64,000 nucleotides of DNA from Dickeya chrysanthemi NCPPB 402 (GTDB taxonomy: Bacteria; Pseudomonadota; Gammaproteobacteria; Enterobacterales; Enterobacteriaceae): positions 171,050-235,049 of the forward strand of contig NZ_CM001974.1 of the NCBI RefSeq assembly GCF_000406105.1. The letters are read 5' to 3'. Below the pieces are notes generated by a model. The model was not told where the DNA came from and ran no database searches. It saw only the letters and a program-made list of their open reading frames with translations. A program made the position numbers and the translations under genes. Positions 49,441 to 57,934 of the stretch are shown here, piece by piece. Within the stretch, counting starts at the first letter, position 1. Each line of letters starts with the position of its first letter.

Positions 49441-50805
49441 ATGGCATCACATCTGATTGATTTTCTTCTTATTGGAAATAATTTTGGCACACCAGAAATG
49501 CGCGCCGTATGGTCAGAGCAAAATCGTCTGACCCGCCAGGTTGACGTGGAAATCGCGTTAGCGCTGGCAGAAGGCGAACTGGGTGTCATTCCGCAGGACG
49601 CGGCCAACACCATTGCTTCCCACGCCAACGCCAGTGCCCTGAATATTGAAGAGATCGCCCAGGATGTGGTGCGCATGAAGCACTCTCTGATGCCGACTAT
49701 CGCCGCGATTCAAAAGCAGTGCGGCGAAGCCGGCGAGTATATCCATTATGGCGTGACCACGCAGGATGTGGTGGATACCGCCACCGTGCTGCAACTGCGT
49801 CAGGCATTCGACATTGTGGTACGTGACACCCGGCTGGTCGCTATTGAACTGAAACGGCTGGCGAAGAAATACCAGTATACGTTGATGACCGGCCGTACCC
49901 ACGGTATGCAGGCGTTGCCGACCACCTTCGGTTTCAAGCTGGCGGTATGGCTGGACGAGTTCGTGCGTCACCTGCAACGCCTGAATGAAATCCGCGATCG
50001 GGTGCTGGTAGGCAATATCAACGGCGCTATCGGCACCTACGCCTCTTTTGGCGAATTGGGGCCGGAAATCGAACGCCACACCCTGACCCGTCTGGGCTTG
50101 AATACCCCGAATATTGGCTGGCAGTCTGCCCGCGACCGCTTCTCGGAGTACGCGTCGGTGGCGGTGCTGGTAAGCGGTACGCTCGGTAAAATCGGCAACG
50201 AGCTGTACAACCTGATGCGTACCGAAATCAACGAAATCGAAGAACCGTTCTCCGAAGGGAAGATCGGCTCTACCACCATGCCGCACAAACGCAATCCGGC
50301 CGCGCTGGAAGGGCTGGCCAGCCTGACGGCGCCGCTGTTCAAGAGCGCCGCCCTGATCCACGAATCGATGAAAGTCGAACACGAACGTGATGCCATGAGC
50401 TGGCGTGCGGAGTGGATAGCCCTGCCGGAAATCAACATCTATCTGTCGGCGCAATTGCAGAACGCGCTTGGTATTCTGCGTGGTATGTCGGTGAATGAAA
50501 AGCAGATGCGTGCCAATCTGGATTTGCAAAACGGCCTGCTGCTGTCGGAAAAGGTGATGTTTGAAATCGGCAAACTGCTTGGTAAGCAAACGGCCCATCA
50601 TCTGGTGTACGAGTGCTCTATGGCGGCATTTGAGCAGAACCGTGAATTTAAAGCGTTGCTGCTGGAACACCCGGTACTGTCGCAGCACCTGACGGCGGAT
50701 ACGCTGGATACCTGGCTGGACCCGGCGAATTACGTTGGCAGTGCGCCGCAAAAAGTGGATGAGGTGATCCAGTACGCGGATAACACCGGCTTGCTGGCCG
50801 AATGA
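49441..50805 (+). CDS. Probable S-(2-succino) lyase (2SL), fumarase/ASL superfamily
   Basis: A 454-residue enzyme of the fumarase/aspartase/adenylosuccinate lyase superfamily. Conserved regions: HYGVTTQDVVDT with H102, TGRTHGMQALPTTFG with H154, and the flexible signature loop GSTTMPHKRNP at residues 276-286. The loop has Thr at 278, where most relatives have Ser (GSSTMPHKRNP), the usual general base. Members release fumarate. It is not PurB: no purine genes are nearby and the downstream genes are an acetyltransferase, an amino acid importer and an M20 deacetylase. A 2SL from Dickeya dadantii that splits N-acetyl-S-(2-succino)cysteine into fumarate and N-acetylcysteine has been reported in such a cluster. 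Function is inferred from context; the family is certain. Confidence 0.8.
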   Translation: MASHLIDFLLIGNNFGTPEMRAVWSEQNRLTRQVDVEIALALAEGELGVIPQDAANTIASHANASALNIEEIAQDVVRMKHSLMPTIAAIQKQCGEAGEYIHYGVTTQDVVDTATVLQLRQAFDIVVRDTRLVAIELKRLAKKYQYTLMTGRTHGMQALPTTFGFKLAVWLDEFVRHLQRLNEIRDRVLVGNINGAIGTYASFGELGPEIERHTLTRLGLNTPNIGWQSARDRFSEYASVAVLVSGTLGKIGNELYNLMRTEINEIEEPFSEGKIGSTTMPHKRNPAALEGLASLTAPLFKSAALIHESMKVEHERDAMSWRAEWIALPEINIYLSAQLQNALGILRGMSVNEKQMRANLDLQNGLLLSEKVMFEIGKLLGKQTAHHLVYECSMAAFEQNREFKALLLEHPVLSQHLTADTLDTWLDPANYVGSAPQKVDEVIQYADNTGLLAE

Positions 50806-50816
50806 CGGGAGACACA

Positions 50817-51341
50817 ATGACTACCGTATTTCGTCAGGCGACGCTTGCCGATGATGACGCGTTTCTGGCGCTGGCGCTGGCCGCCTATGCACCGGTGCGC
50901 GAGCTCGGCATCAAGTTTGACGCCGCCTATGCGGACATCGACATGGTGCGCCGCCATCTGCGCAGCAATGGGGTGTACGTGATGGAGAAAGACGGGCGTC
51001 TGGCCGCGTCTGTCACCCTTCGCTATCCGTGGGGGCCGAATCCCGGTCCTTACGGGTTGCCGCACATCGGCTGGTTCGCCACGCATCCGGATTTTAAACA
51101 GCAAGGGCTGGGTAAACAGATGCTGGACTGGCTGGAGCAGGCGGTGCTGAAAGATCAGTTAAAAGCGCCTGCCGTGACGCTGGGTACCGCCAAACAGCAC
51201 CCCTGGTTGCTGGAGATGTACCGGAAATATGGCTTTCAGGAAGTCGGCCAGGCGGATTTAGGGAAAGGACACCTCACGATTTATATGCGAAAAGTCCTGG
51301 ATCAGGACCTGTATCTCCACTGGGAAAAGAAGCACCCCTAA
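50817..51341 (+). CDS. GNAT N-acetyltransferase, YxeL-like
   Basis: A 174-residue single GNAT domain. The acetyl-CoA loop is visible in WFATHPDFKQQGLGKQMLDWLEQ (QQGLGK), with the GLPHIG strand before and LGTAKQHPWLLEMYRKYGFQEVG after. In the 2SC pathway the first cytoplasmic step is N-acetylation by YxeL, and this gene sits where that enzyme would be. The start MTTVFRQATLADDD at 50817 follows GGGAGAC; an ATG five codons earlier overlaps the lyase stop. The binding-protein gene starts 13 bp downstream. Confidence 0.75.
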   Translation: MTTVFRQATLADDDAFLALALAAYAPVRELGIKFDAAYADIDMVRRHLRSNGVYVMEKDGRLAASVTLRYPWGPNPGPYGLPHIGWFATHPDFKQQGLGKQMLDWLEQAVLKDQLKAPAVTLGTAKQHPWLLEMYRKYGFQEVGQADLGKGHLTIYMRKVLDQDLYLHWEKKHP

Positions 51342-51354
51342 GAGGCGTTATTCG

Positions 51355-52134
51355 ATGACTATGAAAAAAATTATCCTCCCTGTTTTAGCCTTGTCAGCCG
51401 CCATTCTGGTTGCTGGTTGCGATTCTCAGAACAGCAACGAAAAGGTGCTGCGTATCGGCGCCACCGGGCAGAGTTATCCGAGTTCCTTCAAACAGGACAG
51501 CAAGCTGGTCGGGTTTGACGTGGAAGTGGCGGAGACTATCGCCAAGGATCTGAACTATAAAGTCGAGTGGGTGACGGCGGATTTCAGCGGCCTGATGGGG
51601 CAACTGGAAGCGAATAAGCTGGACACTATCGCCAACGTAGTGGCGATTACCCCGGCGCGTCAGGAGAAATACAGCTTCTCCACACCGTACAGCTACTACG
51701 GCAGTCAGATTGTCACGCATAAAGACAATACCGGCATCAATACGCTGGATGACCTGAAAGGGAAAACCGTGGCGGGTGTGCTGGGCTCCAACCACGTCAA
51801 CAACCTGAAAAAAGCCTTCGCCGACGGCAGCGTGACGATTCGCACCTATGAAACCCGCGATGGCGCGATGAGCGATGCGCTGGCCAAGCGTGTTGAAGGT
51901 TACATCAATTCCCGCCCGATCCTGCTGGCGGAAATTAACAAACGCAACCTGCCGTTCAAGATGGTGGGTGAACCGCTGGTAGTCGAGCAGGTCGGTTTCC
52001 CATTCCATAAAGATCAGAAAGGCGACGAACTGCGCAAGAAGTTCGATGACGAACTGACCAAAATGCGCAACGATGGCCGCCTGAAAGCCCTGTCGGTTAA
52101 ATACTTCGGTGAGGATATTACGGCGGGCAAATAA
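51355..52134 (+). CDS. Polar amino acid ABC transporter binding lipoprotein, YxeM-like
   Basis: A 259-residue lipoprotein (lipobox VAGC, lipidated C22) of SBP family 3. The LRIGATGQSYPSSFKQDSKL, then LVGFDVEVAETIAKDL and TADFSGLMGQLEANKLDTIAN segments are typical of cystine/diaminopimelate-type binding proteins. It is the substrate-capture part of the importer encoded by the next two genes; in the inferred pathway the ligand would be S-(2-succino)cysteine or its acetylated form. Very similar to the orphan binding protein at 46583. Confidence 0.85.
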   Translation: MTMKKIILPVLALSAAILVAGCDSQNSNEKVLRIGATGQSYPSSFKQDSKLVGFDVEVAETIAKDLNYKVEWVTADFSGLMGQLEANKLDTIANVVAITPARQEKYSFSTPYSYYGSQIVTHKDNTGINTLDDLKGKTVAGVLGSNHVNNLKKAFADGSVTIRTYETRDGAMSDALAKRVEGYINSRPILLAEINKRNLPFKMVGEPLVVEQVGFPFHKDQKGDELRKKFDDELTKMRNDGRLKALSVKYFGEDITAGK

Positions 52135-52206
52135 CCTTGCTGGCTCACTCAACTTCTGCAACGCCAGCTCTATTGTGGGCTGGCGTTCGCTGTAATGGTA
52201 TGGCTC

Positions 52207-52878
52207 ATGAATATCGATCTTTCCTACCTGTTGAAGGTTTTTCCCCAGGTACTGATGTACTTACCCACCACACTGCTGCTGGCGGTGGTGTCGATGCTGA
52301 TTGCCATCGTTTTAGGCTTGGTGCTGGCACTGGTTCGTGAGAGCCGGTTTGTGGTGGTGTCGAAACTGGTGGAAATCTATATTTCGCTGTTTCGCGGCAT
52401 CCCGTCGCTGGTTCAGTTATTCATCATCTATTTTGGGTTGCCCCAGTTGTTCCCGTCGCTCAACGGCCTGTCTGCCATGACGGCGGCGATTATCGGTTTT
52501 AGCCTGAAAAACTCCGCTTATATGGCGGAAATTTTCCGGGCGGCGCTGGCGTCGGTGGATTTCGGCCAAACCGAAGCGGGTCTGTCGGTGGGAATGAATA
52601 AAGTGCAGATCTACCGCCGTATTGTGCTGCCGCAGGCGATGCTCAATGCGCTGCCGGCGACCGGCAACACCTTTATTTCACTGATTAAAGACACCTCGGT
52701 AGCCTTTGCGCTTGGTGTGTCGGAGTTGTTTGCCGAAGGTAAGATGATTGCGGCCGAATCGCTGCGCTTCTTCGAAACCTTCCTGGTGGTCGGGCTGATT
52801 TACTGGCTGCTCATCGTGGTCTATTCCTGGCTGCAATCTCAGTTGGAGAAGAAACTCAGCCACTCACGGCAGCGTTAA
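52207..52878 (+). CDS. Polar amino acid ABC transporter permease, YxeN-like
   Basis: A 223-residue inner-membrane permease of the HisM/GlnP type with about five helices. It has the EAA loop (EAGLSVGMNKVQIYRRIVLPQAML), which couples to the ATPase, and the N-terminal FPQVLMYLPTTLLLAVVSM helix. Only one permease gene is present, so it should work as a homodimer. The frame opens at 52195; M at 52207 (MNIDLSYLLKVFP) fits the family better, though neither start has a strong ribosome binding site. The ATPase gene follows 9 bp later. Confidence 0.88.
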   Translation: MNIDLSYLLKVFPQVLMYLPTTLLLAVVSMLIAIVLGLVLALVRESRFVVVSKLVEIYISLFRGIPSLVQLFIIYFGLPQLFPSLNGLSAMTAAIIGFSLKNSAYMAEIFRAALASVDFGQTEAGLSVGMNKVQIYRRIVLPQAMLNALPATGNTFISLIKDTSVAFALGVSELFAEGKMIAAESLRFFETFLVVGLIYWLLIVVYSWLQSQLEKKLSHSRQR

Positions 52879-52887
52879 GGAGCCGAC

Positions 52888-53649
52888 ATGATTAGTGTAA
52901 AAAACCTGACTAAACGTTTTGGCGACCAGGTCGTGCTGAACAATATCAGTCTGGATATCGCGCAGGGCGAAGTGGTGGCGATTATCGGGCCTTCCGGCTC
53001 GGGCAAATCCACCCTGTTGCGGTGCCTGAATCTGCTGGAAAAACCGGAGTCCGGCGTTATCGCCATTGGTGAGCAGTCGCTGGATACCCGCCGCTATAGC
53101 GGCAAGGAAGAGTATGCGCTTCGGCGTCAGACGGCGATGGTATTCCAGAACTACAACCTGTTCAAAAACAAAACCGCGCTGGAAAACATCACCGAAGCCC
53201 TGATTGTGGTGAAGAAGATGCCGAAAAAGCGGGCGGACGAGATAGGGTTGTCGCTGCTGGAACTGGTGGGGCTGTTGCCGCAGGCGCATCAATACCCGGT
53301 GACGTTGTCTGGCGGCCAGCAGCAGCGTGTCAGCATTGCTCGTGCGCTGGCGGTGGATCCGAAAGCCATCCTGTTTGACGAACCGACCTCGGCGCTTGAT
53401 CCGGAACGTGTACATGAAGTGCTGCAGGTTATCCAAAAACTGGCGGGACAGAACACCACCATGGTGATCGTGACCCATGAAATGCAGTTCGCCAAAGAAG
53501 TGGCGGACCGGGTGATCTTTATGGCTGATGGACACATCGTGGAGCAGGGACCAGCAGAGAAAGTGATCAGTTTCTCCGATAATCCACAGACCCGTCGTTT
53601 CCTGCGGCAGCTCACCACGATTCAGGAACCGTCAGAGTTCGATATCTGA
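52888..53649 (+). CDS. Polar amino acid ABC transporter ATPase, YxeO-like
   Basis: A 253-residue ABC ATPase. Walker A GPSGSGKS is at residues 34-41, the signature LSGGQQQR at 140-147, Walker B AILFDEPTSALDP just after, and the H-loop in IVTHEMQFAKEVADR. It powers the importer formed with the two preceding genes. AAGGAG lies 8 bp before its ATG. An 80-bp spacer with a GGCCCG/CGGGCC hairpin separates it from the amidohydrolase. Confidence 0.92.
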   Translation: MISVKNLTKRFGDQVVLNNISLDIAQGEVVAIIGPSGSGKSTLLRCLNLLEKPESGVIAIGEQSLDTRRYSGKEEYALRRQTAMVFQNYNLFKNKTALENITEALIVVKKMPKKRADEIGLSLLELVGLLPQAHQYPVTLSGGQQQRVSIARALAVDPKAILFDEPTSALDPERVHEVLQVIQKLAGQNTTMVIVTHEMQFAKEVADRVIFMADGHIVEQGPAEKVISFSDNPQTRRFLRQLTTIQEPSEFDI

Positions 53650-53729
53650 TTAATAACGTATTCACCTGCAGGCCCGGCTCGTCGGGCCAGCCCTATGATG
53701 ACGGGGCAGAAGAAGAGGAGTGACCCTAC

Positions 53730-54890
53730 ATGAAAGAGTATGCTCAGCATGCGCCGTTGGCGCAGTTTATTCAGGCGTTTCGGCACGACTTGCATCAGCA
53801 TCCGGAATTGTCCAATCAGGAGTTTGAAACCACGCGAAAAATTCGCGCCGTACTGGAAAAAGAAGGCATCCGCATCCTTGATCTACCGCTGAAAACCGGT
53901 CTGGTCGCGGAAGTCGGCGGCTTGCAGGATGGCCCGTTGGTGGTGGTACGTTCCGATATTGATGCACTGCCGATTGAAGAAGAGTCCGACGTCGAATTCA
54001 GTTCGAAGAATGCCGGCGTGATGCATGCCTGTGGACACGATTTTCACTCATCGGCGGCGCTGGGCGCGGCGATTTTGCTTAAACGCATCGAGCCGGAACT
54101 GAAAGGTACTGTGCGCATTCTGTTTCAGGCGGCGGAAGAAACCGGATTGGGCGCGCCGGAAGTGATTGCCGTCGGCGCGTTGGACGGTGCGACCGCCATT
54201 TTCGGCATTCATAACGACCCAACGTTACCGGTCGGCGTGATTGGCGGTAAAGACGGCGCACTGACCGCCGGGGTGGACCGTTTCGAAATCAAGATTGCCG
54301 CCAAAGGATGCCACGCCGCTAAACCGCATGAAGGCAACGATCCGATCATTATTCTGGGACAACTGATTTCCGCGGTGCAGACTATCATCAGCCGCACTGT
54401 GCCGTCAGACAACAACGCAGTGGTGTCGATAACTCAGGTACACAGCGGCAGCACCTGGAATGTGATTCCGGACACCGCCTATGTGGAAGGCACTGTGCGT
54501 ACGTTCAGTCAGGAGGTGCGCGATTTGATCGAACAGCGTTTCCGCCAGATTGTCGCCGGTATCGCCAGCACTTTCGGCGCGGAAATCGAATTTATCTGGC
54601 ACGCAGGGCCGCCGTCGGTAGTGAACACGCCGCACTGGGTGGATTTTGCGTTGCAGGTGGCGGATGCCGAAGGGTTTGAGGCGCGCCGCGTTGACGCCAG
54701 CCCGATCGGCGAAGACTTTGCGTTCTACCAGCAAAAGCTGCCGGGCACCTTTATGATGGTGGGTTCCGGCGGCCCGTACGCGCTGCATCACCCCAAATTC
54801 CGCGTGGATGACAAGGCGCTGTTCCCGACAGCGCATTATCTGTATCAACTGGCGAAGCAAAGCCTGGAGCAACTGTCGCAGACGGCCTGA
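53730..54890 (+). CDS. M20 amidohydrolase (N-deacetylase), YxeP-like
   Basis: A 386-residue member of the M20D/amidohydrolase family, metal-dependent N-acyl amino acid hydrolases. Probable metal ligands: C101 and H103 in MHACGHDFHS, E136/E137 in QAAEETGLGAPE, and a later histidine in GIHNDPTLPVG. FEARRVDASPIGEDFAFYQQKLPG near the C-terminus is also typical. In the 2SC pathway the last step is removal of the acetyl group from N-acetylcysteine by YxeP; gene order and family fit. A GAGGAG ribosome binding site precedes the ATG. Last gene of the cluster. Confidence 0.82.
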   Translation: MKEYAQHAPLAQFIQAFRHDLHQHPELSNQEFETTRKIRAVLEKEGIRILDLPLKTGLVAEVGGLQDGPLVVVRSDIDALPIEEESDVEFSSKNAGVMHACGHDFHSSAALGAAILLKRIEPELKGTVRILFQAAEETGLGAPEVIAVGALDGATAIFGIHNDPTLPVGVIGGKDGALTAGVDRFEIKIAAKGCHAAKPHEGNDPIIILGQLISAVQTIISRTVPSDNNAVVSITQVHSGSTWNVIPDTAYVEGTVRTFSQEVRDLIEQRFRQIVAGIASTFGAEIEFIWHAGPPSVVNTPHWVDFALQVADAEGFEARRVDASPIGEDFAFYQQKLPGTFMMVGSGGPYALHHPKFRVDDKALFPTAHYLYQLAKQSLEQLSQTA

Positions 54891-54917
54891 TTGCCAGCCA
54901 TACCATGATTGACGACG

Positions 54918-54941
54918 ACGGCCACGGTTATCCGTGGCCGT
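54918..54941 (+). terminator. Probable terminator of the 2SC-type operon
   Basis: Perfect 10-bp stem ACGGCCACGG/CCGTGGCCGT with a TTAT loop, 27 bp after the amidohydrolase stop, followed by GTTGTCTCT, a weak T-tract. Confidence 0.7.
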
Positions 54942-54969
54942 GTTGTCTCTGGCTCGGGTAAACATGGAC

Positions 54970-55082
54970 TGTAGTTTTTTGACGACAGTGTCGGGGTTTG
55001 TTGTCGCTGATGAGAGACATATAACCCATTGAATTTTAATAAATATAAATAGCATCACCGGAAATGTCTCTGATTAGCGACA
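54970..55082 (+). promoter_or_regulatory. Three GlrR-type activator sites upstream of glmZ
   Basis: TGTC-N10-GACA occurs exactly at 55002-55019 and 55065-55082, and with one mismatch (TGTA) at 54970-54987. This is the recognition pattern of the sigma-54 activator GlrR, which controls glmY and glmZ in enterobacteria. A WATCAA-type IHF candidate (TATCAATGAATAG, 55163-55175, one mismatch) lies between these sites and the promoter, as needed for DNA looping. Confidence 0.75.
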
Positions 55083-55203
55083 GTGTAAACAAGAGCGCAC
55101 CTGGTTTCTCAGCAAGTAGGATGTACCGGTAGTCAACGCCAAGTCATCATTAATTCTTTATTTATCAATGAATAGATTTTTTTATCTGACTTTTATTTAA
55201 AGT

Positions 55204-55218
55204 TGGCACTATTAATGC
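55204..55218 (+). promoter_or_regulatory. Sigma-54 promoter of glmZ
   Basis: TGGCAC-N5-ATGCA places GG at 55205-55206 and GC at 55217-55218, exactly ten bases apart as required at -24/-12. The predicted start, 12-13 bases on, is 55230-55231, where the GlmZ sequence begins. Confidence 0.85.
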
Positions 55219-55230
55219 ATTATTGCGGGG

Positions 55231-55436
55231 GTAGATGCTCATTCCACCTTCTATGTTTGCTTCGGCTTCATAAACCTGGGAATGACGCAGAGCCATTTAC
55301 GGTGCCTGGCGTTCGGTTATTGATGAAGTGTTGTTTCATTGCGGTTGGACGCAACGTTGAGTGGGGCACCTTAAAGTTGTCTTTCAGACCTGAACTTTAT
55401 TACACGCTTGTCGCTGGTCGGCAAGCGTTTTTTTTC
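55231..55436 (+). ncRNA. glmZ: Small regulatory RNA GlmZ
   Basis: About 206 nt, recognised from near-identity of several blocks with E. coli GlmZ: the 5' GTAGATGCTCATTCCA, GGAATGACGCAGAGCC, TTACGGTGC, CAACGTTGAGTG.GGCACC and the TTTCAGACCTG segment near the glmS-pairing site. It ends in a hairpin (ACGCTTG/CAAGCGT, 55404-55428) with eight T residues. With Hfq, GlmZ activates translation of glmS (glucosamine-6-phosphate synthase); RapZ directs RNase E to inactivate it and GlmY protects it. Its place next to hemY is the same as in E. coli. The 81-codon frame across it is not a gene. Confidence 0.93.
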
Positions 55437-55483
55437 GCCATTATTTAGTGAAATCATGGTGTTATCTGAGAAATGAAAGTGAG

Positions 55484-55505
55484 AACCGGCGCGATGGCGC
55501 CGGTT
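55484..55505 (-). terminator. Hairpin after hemY
   Basis: Nine-bp stem AACCGGCGC/GCGCCGGTT just past the hemY stop on the minus strand, followed there by a T/C-rich stretch. Likely the end of the hemCDXY transcript. Confidence 0.6.
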
Positions 55506-55513
55506 TGGGTCGA

Positions 55514-56710
55514 TCAGGCGTCGTGGGATGTCTGTAGCGTCAACAACAAGCCGTCACGCCGCATGCGGGCGGCGTCTTCGGGGCGCTTTAGCCGGTCGAA
55601 GGCATCAGCGCACCAGGCGTAGTCATAGGCATCCGGCCGTAGCGCCAGCGCGGCGGAGAATGCATCGCTGGCTTGTTGCCACTCTCCATGTTTCATCAGC
55701 AATTGCCCCAGCGTACTGTGTAACAGCGCATCGTTATGGTGCTGCTTCAGGCGTTGGCGCAACAGTTTTTCCAGCGGTTCAGGCTGGCCGGCATTCAGCC
55801 GGGGAATCAACTGTACCAGCCGATGGTCAAACTGCTGCTTTAGCCCATCGACAATGATGTCTTGCGCCGTCGTGTGGTCATCACACACGATCAGCCGCTC
55901 GGCCATCGCCACCTGCATCGGTAGCGCCTGACGCGCTTTGCGCGGTTGGTTTTTCCACCATTGCTTCAGCCCTTCGCTGCCGCCTTCCGACATCGCTTGA
56001 TCCATCAGGCCGATAGTGGCTCGCTGCTGCAGTTCGTCCAGATACGGCTCATCATGCAAGCGGGTTTTACGCATCGCCGGCAGAATATCCAGCAACGCGC
56101 TGTAGGCGTGGGTGCGCAGAAACGACTGTTCCGCCAGACGCAGCACCTCCGGGTGGCGCGGTGCCACTTCCAGCAAACGATCTATGCCGTGGCGGGCAGC
56201 ATGATCTTCGTTACGTGCCAGTTGGATGCGTACGCGGGTGATATCCACCGGTAACTGGTTGCTGTCGGCGATTTCCGCCGCCCGTTCCAGATATTGCCGG
56301 GTACGGAATTCGTCGCCGCGTTGCTGGGCCGCTTCCGCCGCCAGCAGATAGTTCACGACCGGCTGCTCGGCATGATCGGCATTGCGGGTCAGCAATTTTT
56401 CTACCTGCAGATAGTCGCCTTCGGTCAGTTTCAACAATGCGGCTTTAGTCTGTTGACGCGCCCTGGTGCGTTTACGTCCGATGAACCAGCCGCGAGTACG
56501 TACACCGGTACGCAGTACCCGGCGCACTACCCATTCCACCGCCAGAAAAGCCAGCATGAACAGTACCAGCATGATCACTAACCCGGTGACGCTGGTTTCA
56601 ATGTTGTAACTGTCGGTTTGGATCAACACGTAACCCTGATGACCGGCCAGCATGGGGCCCACGATAATACCGGCGATCAGTACCACAAATAACAGAAGTA
56701 CCTTCAGCAT
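55514..56710 (-). CDS. hemY: HemY, TPR-like inner-membrane protein of the hem operon
   Basis: A 398-residue protein with two N-terminal membrane helices (about residues 1-25 and 40-60) and a cytoplasmic or periplasmic tail of TPR-like helical repeats (ALLHSTLGQLLMKHGEWQQA, SDAFSAALALRP). It is cotranscribed with haem biosynthesis genes, but it is not the protoporphyrinogen oxidase also called HemY in Gram-positives; its role is unclear. It starts 2 bp after the hemX stop. Confidence 0.94.
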   Translation of the reverse strand: MLKVLLLFVVLIAGIIVGPMLAGHQGYVLIQTDSYNIETSVTGLVIMLVLFMLAFLAVEWVVRRVLRTGVRTRGWFIGRKRTRARQQTKAALLKLTEGDYLQVEKLLTRNADHAEQPVVNYLLAAEAAQQRGDEFRTRQYLERAAEIADSNQLPVDITRVRIQLARNEDHAARHGIDRLLEVAPRHPEVLRLAEQSFLRTHAYSALLDILPAMRKTRLHDEPYLDELQQRATIGLMDQAMSEGGSEGLKQWWKNQPRKARQALPMQVAMAERLIVCDDHTTAQDIIVDGLKQQFDHRLVQLIPRLNAGQPEPLEKLLRQRLKQHHNDALLHSTLGQLLMKHGEWQQASDAFSAALALRPDAYDYAWCADAFDRLKRPEDAARMRRDGLLLTLQTSHDA

Positions 56711-56712
56711 AC

Positions 56713-57846
56713 TCAGCCCTCCTGTGATGTGGCGGAGGCGGATGGCTGCGCCAACAGGTTGCGAACCCGGGTTTGCATCAGTTTATCCAGTAACGGCTGG
56801 CTTTGTAGTTCGCTCGGCACATCCATCGCCACCGATTGTTGGCTCAATGTATCTAATTGATCCAAAAACGCTTTGGTGGTTGGATCGCTTTCGTCAAAGT
56901 AGGCGCGTACCCAGGTTGCGGCGGTTTCCAACGACTGGCGGTAGGTCTCGTTTTGATGGCGCGGCACCGCTTGTGCCGCGACCAACAAGCGAGAGCGGAT
57001 GTTTTCACGTAGATAGACATCCTGATTCGGCGCCAGCAGCGGTTCGGCGCTGTCGTCACGGCGATGAATAGTGATGAAATCCGACAGGAAATTGTGCCAG
57101 CTCTTGCTCAGATTTTGCCGCCACTCGCTCAGCGAAGCCGATAATGTAGAGTCGCTTTCTTCCATCGGCGCTTCATCGGCGTCGGTATCGGCCAGCCGCA
57201 GATTGTCTACCTGATCAGCCAGTTGATTCACTTTGAGAATGATGCCGTCGAAGTCAACCTGGCTGACGCCCGCCAACATACCGATGTCGTGGGTGATGGC
57301 TCGTCGTACGTCGAGGAGGCTCGGGTCATTCATGTCGGCCAGACTGGCGTCGGCGCTTTTGAGCAAGGCACCGGCGGTGGTGACGTCTTTGTCACTCCAT
57401 AATTTTCGACCTGCCTGTTTCACCAGAAAATCAGCTTGCGCCAGCAACCAGGTTTTTGAGTCGTTGTTGGCGAGGGTCGCCAGTTTTTCCTGCATTTCCC
57501 CGGCCTGCCGAGTCAAGGCGGCCAGACGTTGCCCGTCGGCACTCAAGGTTTTAGCCTGCTGATCCAGCGTTTGCTGCCATTGCTGTTGCGCTTGTGATTG
57601 TTGTTTTTGCAATGCCGCGAGCTGTTCCTGTAATTGGTTTAGCACGGCATTCTGGCGGGCCATTTGCTGGTGGGCGTAATAATACACGCCGCCGCTCAGC
57701 GCCAGCGAAACCACGATAGCGATGGCGCCCACGACCAGACCGTGTCGCGGCGCCCTGGAAACAGGCGGCTGTTTTTGCGGTGAGGAGGATTCAGCCCGTT
57801 CAACCACCTCTTCGGGAGGCGTTGAGGAGGTAATGTGTTCCGTCAT
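56713..57846 (-). CDS. hemX: HemX, membrane protein of the hem operon
   Basis: A 377-residue protein with a short cytoplasmic N-terminus, one membrane helix (about residues 37-56, [20 protein letters not shown]) and a Gln-rich coiled coil ([20 protein letters not shown] and on), then a C-terminal domain. Once proposed as uroporphyrinogen-III methylase, it lacks that enzyme's signature; function is uncertain. 88 bp separate it from hemD. Confidence 0.94.
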   Translation of the reverse strand: MTEHITSSTPPEEVVERAESSSPQKQPPVSRAPRHGLVVGAIAIVVSLALSGGVYYYAHQQMARQNAVLNQLQEQLAALQKQQSQAQQQWQQTLDQQAKTLSADGQRLAALTRQAGEMQEKLATLANNDSKTWLLAQADFLVKQAGRKLWSDKDVTTAGALLKSADASLADMNDPSLLDVRRAITHDIGMLAGVSQVDFDGIILKVNQLADQVDNLRLADTDADEAPMEESDSTLSASLSEWRQNLSKSWHNFLSDFITIHRRDDSAEPLLAPNQDVYLRENIRSRLLVAAQAVPRHQNETYRQSLETAATWVRAYFDESDPTTKAFLDQLDTLSQQSVAMDVPSELQSQPLLDKLMQTRVRNLLAQPSASATSQEG

Positions 57847-57934
57847 ATGAGTACATCCTATGATCAGGGTAATGGTAAGTAATCCAGGGTCTGATTTAGT
57901 CGCATAACGAAGCCGCGTAACCGCATGAGCGACA

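Noticed and set aside
49441..50805. Call of purB (adenylosuccinate lyase) for the lyase gene
   Set aside because: Family features fit, but context is acetyltransferase, amino acid importer and deacetylase, and the signature loop differs (GSTTMPHKRNP).
55203..55448. 81-codon frame across the hemY-proximal spacer
   Set aside because: Coincides with GlmZ, whose sequence and promoter explain the stretch.
55514..57846. hemX as uroporphyrinogen methyltransferase and hemY as protoporphyrinogen oxidase
   Set aside because: Neither protein carries the catalytic motifs of those enzymes; one is a coiled-coil membrane protein and the other TPR-like.
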